Shown: positions 50,917 to 60,307, numbered from the stretch's first letter. The stretch: 64,000 bases of DNA from Streptomyces thermolilacinus SPC6 (GCF_000478605.2 NZ_ASHX02000001.1:992001-1056000), one strand, 5' to 3'. A program made the numbers and translations. The notes: generated from the sequence alone by a model not told the origin.

Positions 50917-52317
50917 ATGGAACGAGGCACGCGAGGCGGTACGGGACGGCAGCGGCTGGTGGTGGTCGGCGGCGACGCGGCGGGGATGTCCGCCGCGTCG
51001 CAGGCCCGGCGCCTGAAAGGGCCGGACGAGCTGGAGATCGTGGCGTTCGAGCGGGGCCGCTTCACGTCGTACTCGGCGTGCGGCATCCCGTACTGGGTCG
51101 GCGGCGACGTCACCGACCGGGAGCGGCTCATCGCGCGGACGCCCGAGCAGCACCGCGCCCGCGACATCCGCGTACGGCTCCGCTCGGAGGTCACCGAGCT
51201 GGACCTCGACGGCGGCCGGGTGCGGGTGCGCGACCTGGAGTCGGGCGGCGAGTCGTGGACCGGGTACGACCGGCTGGTCCTGGCGACCGGGGCCCGCCCG
51301 GTACGCCCGCCGCTGCCGGGCATCGACGCGCCGGGGGTGCACGGGGTGCAGACCCTGGACGACGGGCAGGCCCTGCTGGACACGCTGGACGCGACCGAGG
51401 GGCGGCGGGCCGTCGTCGTGGGCGCCGGGTACATCGGCGTGGAGATGGCCGAGGCGCTGCTGAAGCGCGGCTACGAGGTGACCGTCCTCAACCGGGGCGA
51501 GCAGCCGATGGCGACCCTCGACCCGGACATGGGCCGCCTGGTCCACGCGGCGATGGACGGCCTGGGCATCACCACCGTCGGCGGCGCCGAGGTGACGGAG
51601 ATCCTGACCGGCGCCGACGGGCGCGTACGGGCGGTGGCCGCGGGCGGCGAGGAGTACCCGGCCGATGTGGTGGTGCTCGGCATCGGCGTGGAGCCGGAGA
51701 CGACCCTCGCGCGGGCGGCGGGGCTGCCGCTCGGCACGTACGGCGGGCTGCTCACCGACCTGGCGATGCGGGTGCGCGGCCGCGAGGAGGTGTGGGCGGG
51801 CGGCGACTGCGTGGAGGTGCTGGACCTCGTGTCCGGCCGGGAGCGGCACATCCCGCTCGGCACGCACGCCAACAAGCACGGCCAGGTGATCGGCGCGAAC
51901 GTGGCGGGCGGCTACGGCACGTTCCCCGGCGTCGTGGGGACCGCCGTGAGCAAGGTCTGCTCCCTGGAGATCGCCCGCACGGGCCTGCGGGAGCGGGACG
52001 CCCGCGAGGTGGGCCTGCGGTACGTGACGGTGACGACGGAGTCCACGAGCCGGGCCGGGTACTACCCGGGGGCGGCGCCGATGACGGTGAAGATGATCGC
52101 CGAGCGGCGCACGGGGCGGCTGCTGGGCACGCAGATCGTCGGCCGGGAGGGCGCGGGCAAGCGCGTGGACGTCGCGGCGGTCGCGCTGACGGCCGGCATG
52201 ACCGTGGATCAGGTCGCCGCTCTGGACCTCGGGTACGCGCCGCCGTTCTCGCCCGTGTGGGACCCGGTGCAGGTCGCGGCCCGCAAGGCTGCGGCAGCGG
52301 TCAGGGCGGCGGACTGA
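50917..52317 (+). CDS. CoA-disulfide-reductase-like FAD-dependent oxidoreductase
   Basis: 466 residues. FAD-binding VVVGGDAAGMSAASQARRL, single redox cysteine in SYSACGIPYWVGG (Cys55), NAD(P)H-binding VVVGAGYIGVEMAEALLKRGYEVTV, VWAGGDCVEV and the C-terminal dimerisation domain with LGTQIVGREGAGKRVDV. This is the signature of CoA-disulfide reductase, NADH oxidase or related persulfide reductases with one cysteine. No rhodanese domain is fused. Mycothiol-containing actinomycetes would use it in thiol or persulfide homeostasis; substrate unproven. Confidence 0.93.
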   Translation: MERGTRGGTGRQRLVVVGGDAAGMSAASQARRLKGPDELEIVAFERGRFTSYSACGIPYWVGGDVTDRERLIARTPEQHRARDIRVRLRSEVTELDLDGGRVRVRDLESGGESWTGYDRLVLATGARPVRPPLPGIDAPGVHGVQTLDDGQALLDTLDATEGRRAVVVGAGYIGVEMAEALLKRGYEVTVLNRGEQPMATLDPDMGRLVHAAMDGLGITTVGGAEVTEILTGADGRVRAVAAGGEEYPADVVVLGIGVEPETTLARAAGLPLGTYGGLLTDLAMRVRGREEVWAGGDCVEVLDLVSGRERHIPLGTHANKHGQVIGANVAGGYGTFPGVVGTAVSKVCSLEIARTGLRERDAREVGLRYVTVTTESTSRAGYYPGAAPMTVKMIAERRTGRLLGTQIVGREGAGKRVDVAAVALTAGMTVDQVAALDLGYAPPFSPVWDPVQVAARKAAAAVRAAD

Positions 52318-52381
52318 GGGCCATGCCCCACCCTCGTACGGCCGTTCGACTGGGGGGCGGCCCGGCCTCTAGGGTCGGCGC

Positions 52382-53089
52382 ATGATCACTTCTTTCAGCG
52401 AGGGATTCGTCCGGGCGACGGAGTCGCACGCCGCCTGGGGCATGGAGCAGCTGGAGGCTTTCACCGGCTTCGTGCCCTCCGGTCCCTGGACGGCGGACCT
52501 CGAAGCGTGCGTGTACCGGCAGGGCGGGCTGGACCTGCGGGTGGGCCTGCTCGGCTCGTTCGACCAGTCGGACGGCTCGTGGCTGTGGGCCTGGGCCAAT
52601 CCCGGCTTCGCGGGCACGCGGGTGGTCGCGGCGGCCGAGGCGCTGCGCCGGTTCGGCGAGGAGCGCGGGGTGCCGGAGCTCGCGCGGGAGATGGTGGACC
52701 TGTCGAGCTTCGACGACCCGGGCATGGCGGTGGAGCGCCTCGCGTTCGGCGCCATGGGGCTGCTGGGCGCGGCCGGGTACATCGGCGTGCAGGCGGGCCC
52801 GGCCACCCGCGCCTACCTCGTGCCCGACGACCCGCAGGTGCCGTTCAAGGCGCCGGACCCGGTGACGCTGCCGCGTGTGCTGCTGACGGCCGTGGGCGCC
52901 GTCCCGGAGGCGGACCCGAGGGCCGTGGTGGCGGGCTACTTCGCGCGGCACGGCCTGGAGCCGCGCCCGGCCGAGCACGGCGGCCTGGGCGCCGGCCTGC
53001 CGAACGGCTCGTCGGTGGACGTGGCGTTCGACGCGGCCGGCCGCATCGCGCGGGTGAACGTGAGCGCCGTCGGTCCGGGCGCGGTCTAG
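52382..53089 (+). CDS. DUF6882 domain-containing protein
   Basis: 235 residues. N-terminal helical part AWGMEQLEAFTGF, then RVGLLGSFDQSDGSWLWAWANPGFAG, VPELAREMVDLS and AFGAMGLLGAAGYIGVQAGPATRAYLV, which match the DUF6882 pattern (a structural warning: it also resembles immunity-type or Tsi-like folds). No signal peptide, no catalytic motif. It stands alone between the flavoprotein and the convergent hemE gene. Function unknown. Confidence 0.82.
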   Translation: MITSFSEGFVRATESHAAWGMEQLEAFTGFVPSGPWTADLEACVYRQGGLDLRVGLLGSFDQSDGSWLWAWANPGFAGTRVVAAAEALRRFGEERGVPELAREMVDLSSFDDPGMAVERLAFGAMGLLGAAGYIGVQAGPATRAYLVPDDPQVPFKAPDPVTLPRVLLTAVGAVPEADPRAVVAGYFARHGLEPRPAEHGGLGAGLPNGSSVDVAFDAAGRIARVNVSAVGPGAV

Positions 53090-53156
53090 CGGACCGTCCC
53101 CCGACGGGACGCGCTCCGCCGGACCTGGCGCCCGGTCCGGCGGGCCGTCGGCGCCT

Positions 53157-54221
53157 CTAGCGGGCCGTCCGCGTGTGGACGTACTCGACGAGGCGGGTCA
53201 GCGCGTCGGGGTCCGTCGTGGGCAGCACGCCGTGGCCGAGGTTGAAGACGTGGCCCTCCAGCCCGGAGGCGGCGTCGAGCACCCGGCGGGTCTGCTCCTC
53301 GACGGCCTCGCGCGGGGCGAAGAGGACGGCCGGGTCCAGATTGCCCTGGAGCGCCTTGCCGGGGCCGACGCGGCGGGCCGCCTCGTCCAGCGGGACGCGC
53401 CAGTCCACGCCCACCACGTCGGCGCCCGCCTCGCCCATGAGGCCGAGCAGCTCGCCCGTACCGACACCGAAGTGGATGCGCGGCACGCCGTACCCGGCGA
53501 CGGCCTCGAAGACCTTCGCCGACGCGGGCATGACCGAGCGGCGGTAGTCGTCCGGGGCGAGCGCGCCCACCCAGGAGTCGAACAGCTGCACGGCGGAGGC
53601 GCCGGCCTCGATCTGGACCTTCAGGAACGCCGAGGTGATGTCGGCGAGCCGGTCCAGCAGGTCGGCCCACAGCGCGGGGTCGCCGTACATGAGGGCCTTG
53701 GTGTTCTCGTGGTTGCGGGACGGGCCGCCCTCCACGAGGTAGCTGGCGAGGGTGAACGGCGCGCCCGCGAAGCCGATGAGCGGGGTGGCGCCCAGCTCGC
53801 CGGTGAGCATGCCGATGGCCTCGGTGACGTACGCGACGTCGTCCGGGGTCAGGTCGCGCAGCCGCGCCAGGTCCTCGCGGCGGCGGATCGGTTCGGCGAC
53901 GACGGGGCCGACGCCGGGCTTGATGTCGAGGTCGACGCCGATGGCCTTGAGGGGCACGACGATGTCGCTGAAGTAGATCGCCGCGTCCACCTTGTGGCGC
54001 CGCACCGGCTGGAGCGTGATCTCCGTGACCAGCTCGGGCCGCATGCAGGACTCCAGCATGGGGACGCCCTCGCGGACCTTCAGGTACTCGGGGAGTGAGC
54101 GCCCCGCCTGGCGCATGAACCAGACCGGCGTGTGCGGAACCGGCTCGCGGCGGCACGCCTTGAGGAAGGCGGAGTCGTACGTCTGCGTCGGGGGGCCCGA
54201 GGGGCGGCTGTTGGCACTCAC
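53157..54221 (-). CDS. hemE: Uroporphyrinogen decarboxylase
   Basis: 354 residues; four decarboxylations of uroporphyrinogen III to coproporphyrinogen III, the substrate of the HemG encoded 4.5 kb away. Motifs: [57 protein letters not shown] and [11 protein letters not shown] 54221 (SANSRPSG...) fits the family N-terminus; ATG 54230 three codons earlier is possible. It diverges from the DUF3000 gene, a conserved arrangement in Streptomyces. Confidence 0.96.
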   Translation of the reverse strand: MSANSRPSGPPTQTYDSAFLKACRREPVPHTPVWFMRQAGRSLPEYLKVREGVPMLESCMRPELVTEITLQPVRRHKVDAAIYFSDIVVPLKAIGVDLDIKPGVGPVVAEPIRRREDLARLRDLTPDDVAYVTEAIGMLTGELGATPLIGFAGAPFTLASYLVEGGPSRNHENTKALMYGDPALWADLLDRLADITSAFLKVQIEAGASAVQLFDSWVGALAPDDYRRSVMPASAKVFEAVAGYGVPRIHFGVGTGELLGLMGEAGADVVGVDWRVPLDEAARRVGPGKALQGNLDPAVLFAPREAVEEQTRRVLDAASGLEGHVFNLGHGVLPTTDPDALTRLVEYVHTRTAR

Positions 54222-54325
54222 GCATCGCATCTTCGCACGTGCGGGTGTGCGACCACGCGGGGCGGGCGGCACGGTCCGGGTGTCTTGCCCTGCGCGCGGC
54301 CCCCGTTCCGCCTACTCTTCCCCGC

Positions 54326-54997
54326 ATGGCTGCGGCTCAGGAACAGTTCTCCGGTCACTCCGACGGCATCGATGGCACGGGCGGCGGGGAGGACGGTCCC
54401 GCGCCTCCCCCGTTCCGGGTCGCGGTCGACGCGCTGCGGGCGGCGCGTGTCCGCCCGGAGATCGAACTGGAGCCGACCCGGCCGCCCCGGCGGCTCGCCC
54501 CGTGGGCGTACGCGGTGGAGGCGGCGGCCGTGGAGAACGGCGAGGACCTGGCGGACGGGCGGCTGGTGCTGCTGCACGACCCGGCGGGCCACGAGGCATG
54601 GCAGGGGACGTTCCGGCTGGTCACGCTGGTGCGGGCGGAGCTGGAACCGGAGATGGCGGCGGACCCGCTGCTGCCCGAGGTGTGCTGGTCGTGGCTGACG
54701 GGGGCACTGGAGGCGCGGGGCCTGTCGTACGGGGAGTCGAGCGGGACGGTCACCCGGGCGGGGTCGTACTACTTCGGGGGGCTGGCGGAGCGCAGGCCGG
54801 CGACGCAGATCGAGATCCGGGCGTCATGGACGCCGGAGACCGACCGGGGCGGGGTGCCGGACACGGCCGCGCACCTGGCGGCGTGGGGCGACCTGCTGTG
54901 CCAGGTGGCGGGCCTCCCGCCGTCAGGTCCCGGGCCGCTGGAGGGCGGCGGCGGAGTCGTGTCGCTGCCACAGCGGCGCGGGCCCCGTCACCCGTAG
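54326..54997 (+). CDS. DUF3000 domain-containing protein
   Basis: 223 residues. After an acidic/Gly-rich start, the family core appears: FRVAVDALRAARVRPEIELEPTRPPRRLAPWAYAVEA, GRLVLLHDPAGHEAWQGTFRLVTLVRAEL, EVCWSWLTGALEARGLSY, GTVTRAGSYYFGG, IEIRASWTP. An actinobacterial single-copy family of unknown function that nearly always lies between hemE and whiI in Streptomyces. Confidence 0.94.
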   Translation: MAAAQEQFSGHSDGIDGTGGGEDGPAPPPFRVAVDALRAARVRPEIELEPTRPPRRLAPWAYAVEAAAVENGEDLADGRLVLLHDPAGHEAWQGTFRLVTLVRAELEPEMAADPLLPEVCWSWLTGALEARGLSYGESSGTVTRAGSYYFGGLAERRPATQIEIRASWTPETDRGGVPDTAAHLAAWGDLLCQVAGLPPSGPGPLEGGGGVVSLPQRRGPRHP

Positions 54998-55067
54998 GCG
55001 GTATCGGGAGCGGCCCCGCCGCGCGGGCGACGCTTGGCACGCTCGTTCACGCTCGCTCGCACGTCCG

Positions 55068-55092
55068 AATTGCACCAATTGTTACCTAGTAA
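55068..55092. promoter_or_regulatory. Two small inverted repeats upstream of the whiI promoter
   Basis: AATTG-CAC-CAATT (55068-55080) and TTAC-CTA-GTAA (55082-55092) lie in an unusually AT-rich patch 16-40 bp before the sigma-WhiG -35 element. They could be operators, for instance for autoregulation by WhiI; this is inference. Confidence 0.4.
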
Positions 55093-55107
55093 TCCGTGAT
55101 CTCCCCC

Positions 55108-55135
55108 TAAAGGAGCACGGGATTGCTGCCGAAGA
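55108..55135 (+). promoter_or_regulatory. Sigma-WhiG-type promoter of whiI
   Basis: TAAA (55108-55111), 16-bp spacer, GCCGAAGA (55128-55135) closely matches the WhiG/FliA-class consensus TAAA-N15/16-GCCGATAA. In S. coelicolor whiI is known to be transcribed by sigma-WhiG early in sporulation. Distance to the whiI start is 78 bp. Confidence 0.8.
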
Positions 55136-55213
55136 GGTCTGTGACCCTATCTGCACGGTTCACCCCGGCGACTTCCCCGAGCCGGCAGTGTCCGCACCTT
55201 CCCAGGAGGCCTG

Positions 55214-55876
55214 GTGTCCGTTCTCCTCGAGCAGCCCGCAAGCCTGGTCGCCTACCGCCCGAACAAGCCGACGGCCATGGTCGTCGTGGCCGACCCGCGC
55301 GTCCGCTCCACCGTGACCCGCCATCTGTGGGCGCTCGGAGTGCGTGACGTCATCGAGGCGTCGTCCATCGCGGAGGCCCGCCCCCGTATCGGCAACCCGC
55401 GCGACATCTGCGTCGCCGACGTCCACCTGCCCGACGGCTCCGGCCTCACCCTGCTGTCGGAGACACGCGCCGCCGGCTGGCCCAACGGGCTGGCCCTCTC
55501 CGCCGCCGACGACATCGGCGCGGTGCGCAACGCGCTCGCCGGCGGCGTCAAGGGCTATGTCGTCACCGGCACCCGTACGAACATCGGGCACCCCACCCGT
55601 CCCGGCGCCGCCCCCATCGGTTCCGCCGCCGCCCGCCTCCACCGCCGCCCCCCGGGTGCCCCGAGCCACCCGGGCGGCTACCGCGAACTGTCCGGCCGCG
55701 AGGTCGAGGTCCTGCGGCTGGTGGCGGAGGGCCAGTCGAACAAGGCCATCGGCGTCTCCATGGGGCTGTCCGCCCTGACCGTCAAGTCGCATCTGGCCCG
55801 CATCGCCCGCAAGCTGGGCACCGGCGACCGGGCCGGCATGGTCGCGGTCGCGCTGCGCACCGGCATCATCCACTGA
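55214..55876 (+). CDS. whiI: Sporulation response-regulator-like transcription factor WhiI
   Basis: 220 residues from GTG 55214 behind AGGAGG. N-terminal receiver-like domain (residues ~20-118) with an altered phosphorylation pocket: one acidic residue (D27 in VVADP, where a pair is usual) although D69 (ADVHLPD) and K113 are kept; no partner kinase gene nearby. A ~30-residue Pro/Arg linker leads to a LuxR-type HTH (LSGREVEVLRLVAEGQSNKAI, SALTVKSHLARIARKL). Identity as WhiI rests on this, on the sigma-WhiG promoter and on the order hemE-DUF3000-whiI-rnd-thiolase. WhiI is needed for septation in aerial hyphae. Confidence 0.92.
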   Translation: MSVLLEQPASLVAYRPNKPTAMVVVADPRVRSTVTRHLWALGVRDVIEASSIAEARPRIGNPRDICVADVHLPDGSGLTLLSETRAAGWPNGLALSAADDIGAVRNALAGGVKGYVVTGTRTNIGHPTRPGAAPIGSAAARLHRRPPGAPSHPGGYRELSGREVEVLRLVAEGQSNKAIGVSMGLSALTVKSHLARIARKLGTGDRAGMVAVALRTGIIH

Positions 55877-55895
55877 CCGTCCCCCCATCCTTCCC

Positions 55896-55927
55896 CGCCC
55901 GCCGACGGAACGTTCCGTCGGCGGGCG
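55896..55927 (+). terminator. Perfect 16-bp palindrome after whiI
   Basis: 55896-55911 and 55912-55927 are exact reverse complements centred on GGAAC/GTTCC. It starts 19 bp after the whiI stop and ends 27 bp before rnd, so it should end whiI transcription. Confidence 0.8.
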
Positions 55928-55954
55928 CCTCCCGTTCACCGATACCCTTGACAG

Positions 55955-57253
55955 GTGACCGACGCCCAAGACACCGCAGCAGAGACACCACTGCGAACCA
56001 CCGGGGGCGGCCCTCCGGACGACGGCGTCGCAGCCGACGGGGCGGCCGCCTCGGAACCGATCCCCTTGCTGGAGCCCCGCGAGGGGGTCCCTCCCGTCGT
56101 GGCCGACGCCGAGGCCCTGGCCCGGGTCGTGGAGGCGTTCGCCGCCGGCACCGGCCCGGTCGCCGTCGACGCCGAACGGGCGTCCGGCTACCGCTACGGC
56201 CAGCGGGCCTACCTGGTGCAGCTGCGCCGCGAGGGCGCCGGTACGGCGCTGATCGACCCGGTCGGCTGTCCCGACCTGTCCGCCCTCGGCGAGGCGCTGG
56301 AGAACTCGGAGTGGATCCTCCACGCCGCCACCCAGGACCTGCCGTGCCTGCGGGACATAGGCATGGTGCCGTCCGAGCTGTTCGACACGGAGCTGGCCGG
56401 CCGTCTCGCGGGCTTCCCGCGCGTCGGGCTCGGCGCGATGGTCGAGTCCGTCCTCGGGTACGTGCTGGAGAAGGGCCACTCCGCGGTGGACTGGTCCACG
56501 CGCCCGCTGCCCGAGCCGTGGCTGCGGTACGCCGCGCTGGACGTGGAGCTCCTCGTGGACCTGCGGGACGCGCTGGAGAAGGAGCTCGGCCGGCAGGGCA
56601 AGCTGGAGTGGGCCCGCCAGGAGTTCGCCGCCATCGCCGCCGCCCCGCCCCCGCCGCCCCGCAAGGACCCGTGGCGCCGCACGTCCGGCATGCACAAGGT
56701 GCGCCGCCGCCGCCAGATGGCCGTCGTACGGGAGCTGTGGACCGCCCGGGACCGGATCGCGCAGCGCCGCGACGTGTCGCCCGGCAAGGTCCTCAGCGAC
56801 GCCGCGATCGTCGAGGCCGCGCTCGCCCTGCCCGCGAACGTGCAGGCCCTGACCGCGCTGCCCGGTTTCGGGGCCCGCATGGGCCGCCGTCAGCTGGAGC
56901 AGTGGCAGGCCGCCGTGGACCGCGCGAAGGCGCTGCCGGACGCCCAGCTCCCGCAGCCCGGCCAGCCCGTGGCGGGCCCGCCCCCGCCGCGCGCCTGGGC
57001 GGACAAGGACCCGGTCGCCGCGGCGCGGCTCTCGGCGGCGCGTACGGCGATCTCGGCGCTGGCCGAGTCGCTCAACCTGCCGCAGGAGAACCTGATCACC
57101 CCCGACACGGTCCGCCGGGTCTGCTGGGAGCCGCCGCAGGACCCGACCGAGGAGTCGGTGGCGGAGGCGCTGGCCGGGCACGGCGCGCGCCCGTGGCAGA
57201 TCGAGCAGGTCACGCCCGCCCTGGTCACAGCCCTTCGCACGGCCAAGCCCTGA
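55955..57253 (+). CDS. rnd: Ribonuclease D family 3'-5' exonuclease with HRDC domain
   Basis: 432 residues from GTG 55955. DEDDy exonuclease domain: VAVDAERASGYRYG, HAATQDLPCLRDIG and LRYAALDVELLVDL, followed by a basic linker (PWRRTSGMHKVRRRRQM) and an HRDC domain (ARDRIAQRRDVSPGKVLSDAAI, ALPGFGARMGRR). Acts on tRNA and other RNA 3' ends in the cytosol. The N-terminal ~50 residues are unstructured. Located downstream of whiI as in S. coelicolor. Confidence 0.94.
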   Translation: MTDAQDTAAETPLRTTGGGPPDDGVAADGAAASEPIPLLEPREGVPPVVADAEALARVVEAFAAGTGPVAVDAERASGYRYGQRAYLVQLRREGAGTALIDPVGCPDLSALGEALENSEWILHAATQDLPCLRDIGMVPSELFDTELAGRLAGFPRVGLGAMVESVLGYVLEKGHSAVDWSTRPLPEPWLRYAALDVELLVDLRDALEKELGRQGKLEWARQEFAAIAAAPPPPPRKDPWRRTSGMHKVRRRRQMAVVRELWTARDRIAQRRDVSPGKVLSDAAIVEAALALPANVQALTALPGFGARMGRRQLEQWQAAVDRAKALPDAQLPQPGQPVAGPPPPRAWADKDPVAAARLSAARTAISALAESLNLPQENLITPDTVRRVCWEPPQDPTEESVAEALAGHGARPWQIEQVTPALVTALRTAKP

Positions 57254-57273
57254 CCCGTGCGCCCGCGCGGCGT

Positions 57274-57307
57274 GATGTTGCGTTCGCGGCGCGATGTTGC
57301 GTTCGCG
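57274..57307. repeat. Two tandem copies of GATGTTGCGTTCGCG
   Basis: Exact 15-bp copies at 57274-57288 and 57293-57307 (period 19 bp), just after the rnd stop. A small tandem duplication in the rnd 3' untranslated region with no obvious role. Confidence 0.6.
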
Positions 57308-57418
57308 CGGCGCATGGACGTCCGCGGCGCACGGCCCTCGAGGCGCACGCCCCCGCGGTGACGCGACGCCCGTACCGGTGCGGCCGCCGCGCCTAGACGA
57401 CCACACGCGCCGAGACGA

Positions 57419-57462
57419 CCGCCGCCCCCTTTCCCGGCCCGGGCCGGGAAAGGGGGCGGCGG
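57419..57462. terminator. 44-bp perfect palindrome, bidirectional terminator of rnd and katE
   Basis: Arms of 22 bp (57419-57440 and 57441-57462) are exact reverse complements, with AAAGGG/CCCTTT in the middle. It lies between the convergent ends of rnd and katE. Confidence 0.85.
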
Positions 57463-57506
57463 CGTGTTCGTACCCCAGCCGACGGGGTCAGACGGTCAGG
57501 CGGTCA

Positions 57507-59720
57507 TCAGAGGGTCGCCGGGAAGCGCTCCCAGACGCGGTGGGCGGGCAGGAGGGTGAGGACCTCGGCGAGCGCCCGCTCTCCGGAGTCCGCGACCACC
57601 ACGCCCGGCGCGTCCAGCGGCACCCCGGCCGCCTCCAGCGCGCCCTCCGCCCCGGCCCAGGCGGCGATGGCCTTGGCGTGGCGGAACGCCTCGGAGACCA
57701 TCAGCAGCACCCGCGGGTCCACGCCGCGCGCCGCCGTCGCCGCGTCGCCCGCCTTGGCGTCGCGCACCCCGTTGGCGTCGCCGCCCCGCGCCGGGACACC
57801 GGCCAGCAGCAGCGCGTCGAACTCGGTGGAGCGCGCCGTGACGAACGTGCGCTGTACGGCGACGGGATCGCCGCCGTCCGCGTCGAGCATGCCGCCCGTC
57901 GGGCCGATGACCAGCGGTACGAGGCCCGCCTCCAGCGCGGCGCTGCGGGCCGCCCGTACGCCCTCCAGGTCACCGTCCGGCGCGGCGACGATGCCGACGA
58001 TCCTGCCCTCGACCGGCCATGTCCGCCCGACCTGTGACAGGGCGGGGCTCGGCGCCACGTCCGCGAGCGGCACGGTCGGCTCGGGCGCGGGCAGGCCCAG
58101 CCCCTCCGCGACGCGGGCGCACAGCACGGGGTCGATGTTGGCGAGGACCTTCAGCCCGCGCTCCTTGATCGCCTGCTCGTAGCACTTGCCGAGCTCGAAG
58201 GTGTAGGCGCCGATGATGTGCTCGCGCTCGGGCGGCGACATGCTGAGCCAGAAGCGGCGCGGCTGGCTGAAGTGGTCGGCGAAGGTCTCCGGCGCCTCGC
58301 GCTCCTTCTTCGCCTCCGGCACCCGCACGGGGCTCTCGATGTACGCGCCGGTGTCCGCGCCCGCCAGGAAGGGGCAGCCGCCGTCGAGGGAGTTGGGGCG
58401 GTACGGCGCGACGCCCCGGTGGACGGCCGTCTGGTGCATGCCGTCGCGGAACATGTCGTTGACGGGGGCGTGCGGGCGGTTGACCGGGATCTGCGCGAAG
58501 TTGGGCCCGCCCAGCCGGCTGATCTGCGTGTCCAGGTACGAGAAGAGACGGCCGCTGAGCAGCGGGTCGTCGGTGATGTCGATGCCGGGCACGAGGTGGC
58601 CGGGGTGGAAGGCGACCTGCTCGGTCTCGGCGAAGAAGTTCGACGGGTTGGCGTTGAGGGTGAGCAGCCCGATGGGCTGCACGGGCGCCAGCTCCTCGGG
58701 GACGATGTTGGTCGGGTCGAGCAGGTCGATGCCCTCGAAGGTCTGCTCGGGGGTGTCGGGGAAGGTCTGGATGCCCAGCTCCCACTGGGGGAAGGCGCCC
58801 GCCTCGATGGCGTCGGCGAGGTCGCGGCGGTGGAAGTCGGGGTCCACGCCGTTGATGATCTGCGCCTCCTCCCACACGAGGGAGTGAACGCCCAGCTTCG
58901 GCTTCCAGTGGAACTTCGCCAGGGTCGTGCCGCCGTCGGCGTCCACGAGGCGGAAGGTGTGGACGCCGAAGCCCTCCATCATCCGGTACGAGCGCGGGAT
59001 GCCCCGGTCGGACATGTTCCACAGCGTGTGGTGGGTGGCCTCGGTGTGCAGGGTGACGAAGTCCCAGAACGTGTCATGGGCGCTCTGCGCCTGCGGGATC
59101 TCCCGGTCGGGGTGCGGCTTGCCCGCGTGGATGATGTCGGGGAACTTGATGGCGTCCTGGATGAAGAAGACCGGGATGTTGTTGCCGACCAGGTCGAAGG
59201 TGCCCTCGCTGGTGTAGAACTTCGTCGCGAAGCCCCGGGTGTCACGGACCGTGTCGGCGGAGCCGCGCGAGCCGAGGACAGTGGAGAACCGGACGAAGAC
59301 GGGGGTCTCGGCGTCCTTGGCGAGGAACGCCGCCCGGCACACGCTCGCCGCCGTGCCGTAGCCGCGGAACACTCCGTGGGCGGCTGCGCCGCGGGCGTGG
59401 ACGACACGTTCCGGGATGCGCTCGTGGTCGAAGTGGGTGATCTTCTCGCGCAGATGGTGGTCCTGGAGCAGGACCGGGCCGCGCGCGCCCGCCTTGAGGG
59501 AGTGGTCCGTGTCGTACAGGCGGGCGCCCTGCGCGGTGGTCAGGTACGCGCCGGACTGGGCGACCCTCGCGCGGTCGGCGCCGGTGGGCTGGCCGGTGGG
59601 GCCGACCGTCTCGGGGCCGGTCTGGTCGGGTTTGGGCGGGAGCGGTTCGCGTACCTCGGTGGGTTCGTCCACGGACGGGGGCTCGGGGGCGGGGGCGCCG
59701 GGGGTCGGGGGGTTCGTCAT
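57507..59720 (-). CDS. katE: Large-subunit catalase (clade II, HPII type)
   Basis: 737 residues; dismutates H2O2, haem enzyme. N-terminal arm, then core: RIPERVVHARGAAAHGVF (distal His), VRFSTVLGSRGSADTVRD, DLVGNNIPVFFIQD, LNANPSNFFAETEQVAFHPGHLVPGIDITDDPLLSGRLFSYLDTQ with the proximal Tyr. A C-terminal DJ-1/PfpI-like domain (GRIVGIVAAPDGDLEGVRAARSAALEAG, ~150 residues) marks the large clade. ATG 59720 follows AGGAGG. In Streptomyces such catalases are linked to stress and differentiation. Confidence 0.96.
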   Translation of the reverse strand: MTNPPTPGAPAPEPPSVDEPTEVREPLPPKPDQTGPETVGPTGQPTGADRARVAQSGAYLTTAQGARLYDTDHSLKAGARGPVLLQDHHLREKITHFDHERIPERVVHARGAAAHGVFRGYGTAASVCRAAFLAKDAETPVFVRFSTVLGSRGSADTVRDTRGFATKFYTSEGTFDLVGNNIPVFFIQDAIKFPDIIHAGKPHPDREIPQAQSAHDTFWDFVTLHTEATHHTLWNMSDRGIPRSYRMMEGFGVHTFRLVDADGGTTLAKFHWKPKLGVHSLVWEEAQIINGVDPDFHRRDLADAIEAGAFPQWELGIQTFPDTPEQTFEGIDLLDPTNIVPEELAPVQPIGLLTLNANPSNFFAETEQVAFHPGHLVPGIDITDDPLLSGRLFSYLDTQISRLGGPNFAQIPVNRPHAPVNDMFRDGMHQTAVHRGVAPYRPNSLDGGCPFLAGADTGAYIESPVRVPEAKKEREAPETFADHFSQPRRFWLSMSPPEREHIIGAYTFELGKCYEQAIKERGLKVLANIDPVLCARVAEGLGLPAPEPTVPLADVAPSPALSQVGRTWPVEGRIVGIVAAPDGDLEGVRAARSAALEAGLVPLVIGPTGGMLDADGGDPVAVQRTFVTARSTEFDALLLAGVPARGGDANGVRDAKAGDAATAARGVDPRVLLMVSEAFRHAKAIAAWAGAEGALEAAGVPLDAPGVVVADSGERALAEVLTLLPAHRVWERFPATL

Positions 59721-59897
59721 GCGGCCTCCTGCGACGGGACTGGTTCGCCTGAGCCTTGACCGCCCTGGCGCCGGGGCTAACGTCCGGTACGCGGACGTCC
59801 GTCCAACGGCACACGCGGTCGCGGCGTTCGGCCGGGTGCCCGCCCGCGCCGCCCCCCAACCGCCCCTTCTCGCCGAAACGGGACCGGGGCGGGCGGT

Positions 59898-60257
59898 TCA
59901 GCCGTCGAACAGGTCCAGGAACAGCGCGGCCGTGACGGCCAGGACGGCGACCAGACGGAGTGCGACCACCCCGTCCACGGCGTGCCGCAGCACATGCCCG
60001 GGCACGAGCCGCAGCAGCCACGTGACGGCCACCGACCCGAGGACACCGCAGGCCGCCCAGGCCAGCTCCCCGTGCCCCTCCGGTACGGGGACGCCCGGTC
60101 CGGCTGTGGCCGCCTCCATGCACATCGCCCAGGACAGCATCAGCCAGCCGATCGCGAGCGGCGTCGTGACGGCGCTCTCCAGCACCACGAAGAAGAACGG
60201 GGCCGAGCCGCGTCTTCGCGCCCGAGCGGGGCCCTGTATACCGGTGTCGTTTGCCAT
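59898..60257 (-). CDS. Hypothetical integral membrane protein
   Basis: 119 residues with three or four hydrophobic segments (FFFVVLESAVTTPLAIGWLMLSWAM, LAWAACGVLGSVAVTWLLRLV, ALRLVAVLAVTAALFLDLF). ATG 60257 (MANDTGIQG) chosen; no family recognised. It lies upstream of katE on the same strand with a 177-bp gap. Confidence 0.6.
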   Translation of the reverse strand: MANDTGIQGPARARRRGSAPFFFVVLESAVTTPLAIGWLMLSWAMCMEAATAGPGVPVPEGHGELAWAACGVLGSVAVTWLLRLVPGHVLRHAVDGVVALRLVAVLAVTAALFLDLFDG

Positions 60258-60307
60258 ACGAGGCATCCTGCCGTCCGCCGCGCCCCGCAGCGGGGCGCTC
60301 GCTCAGA

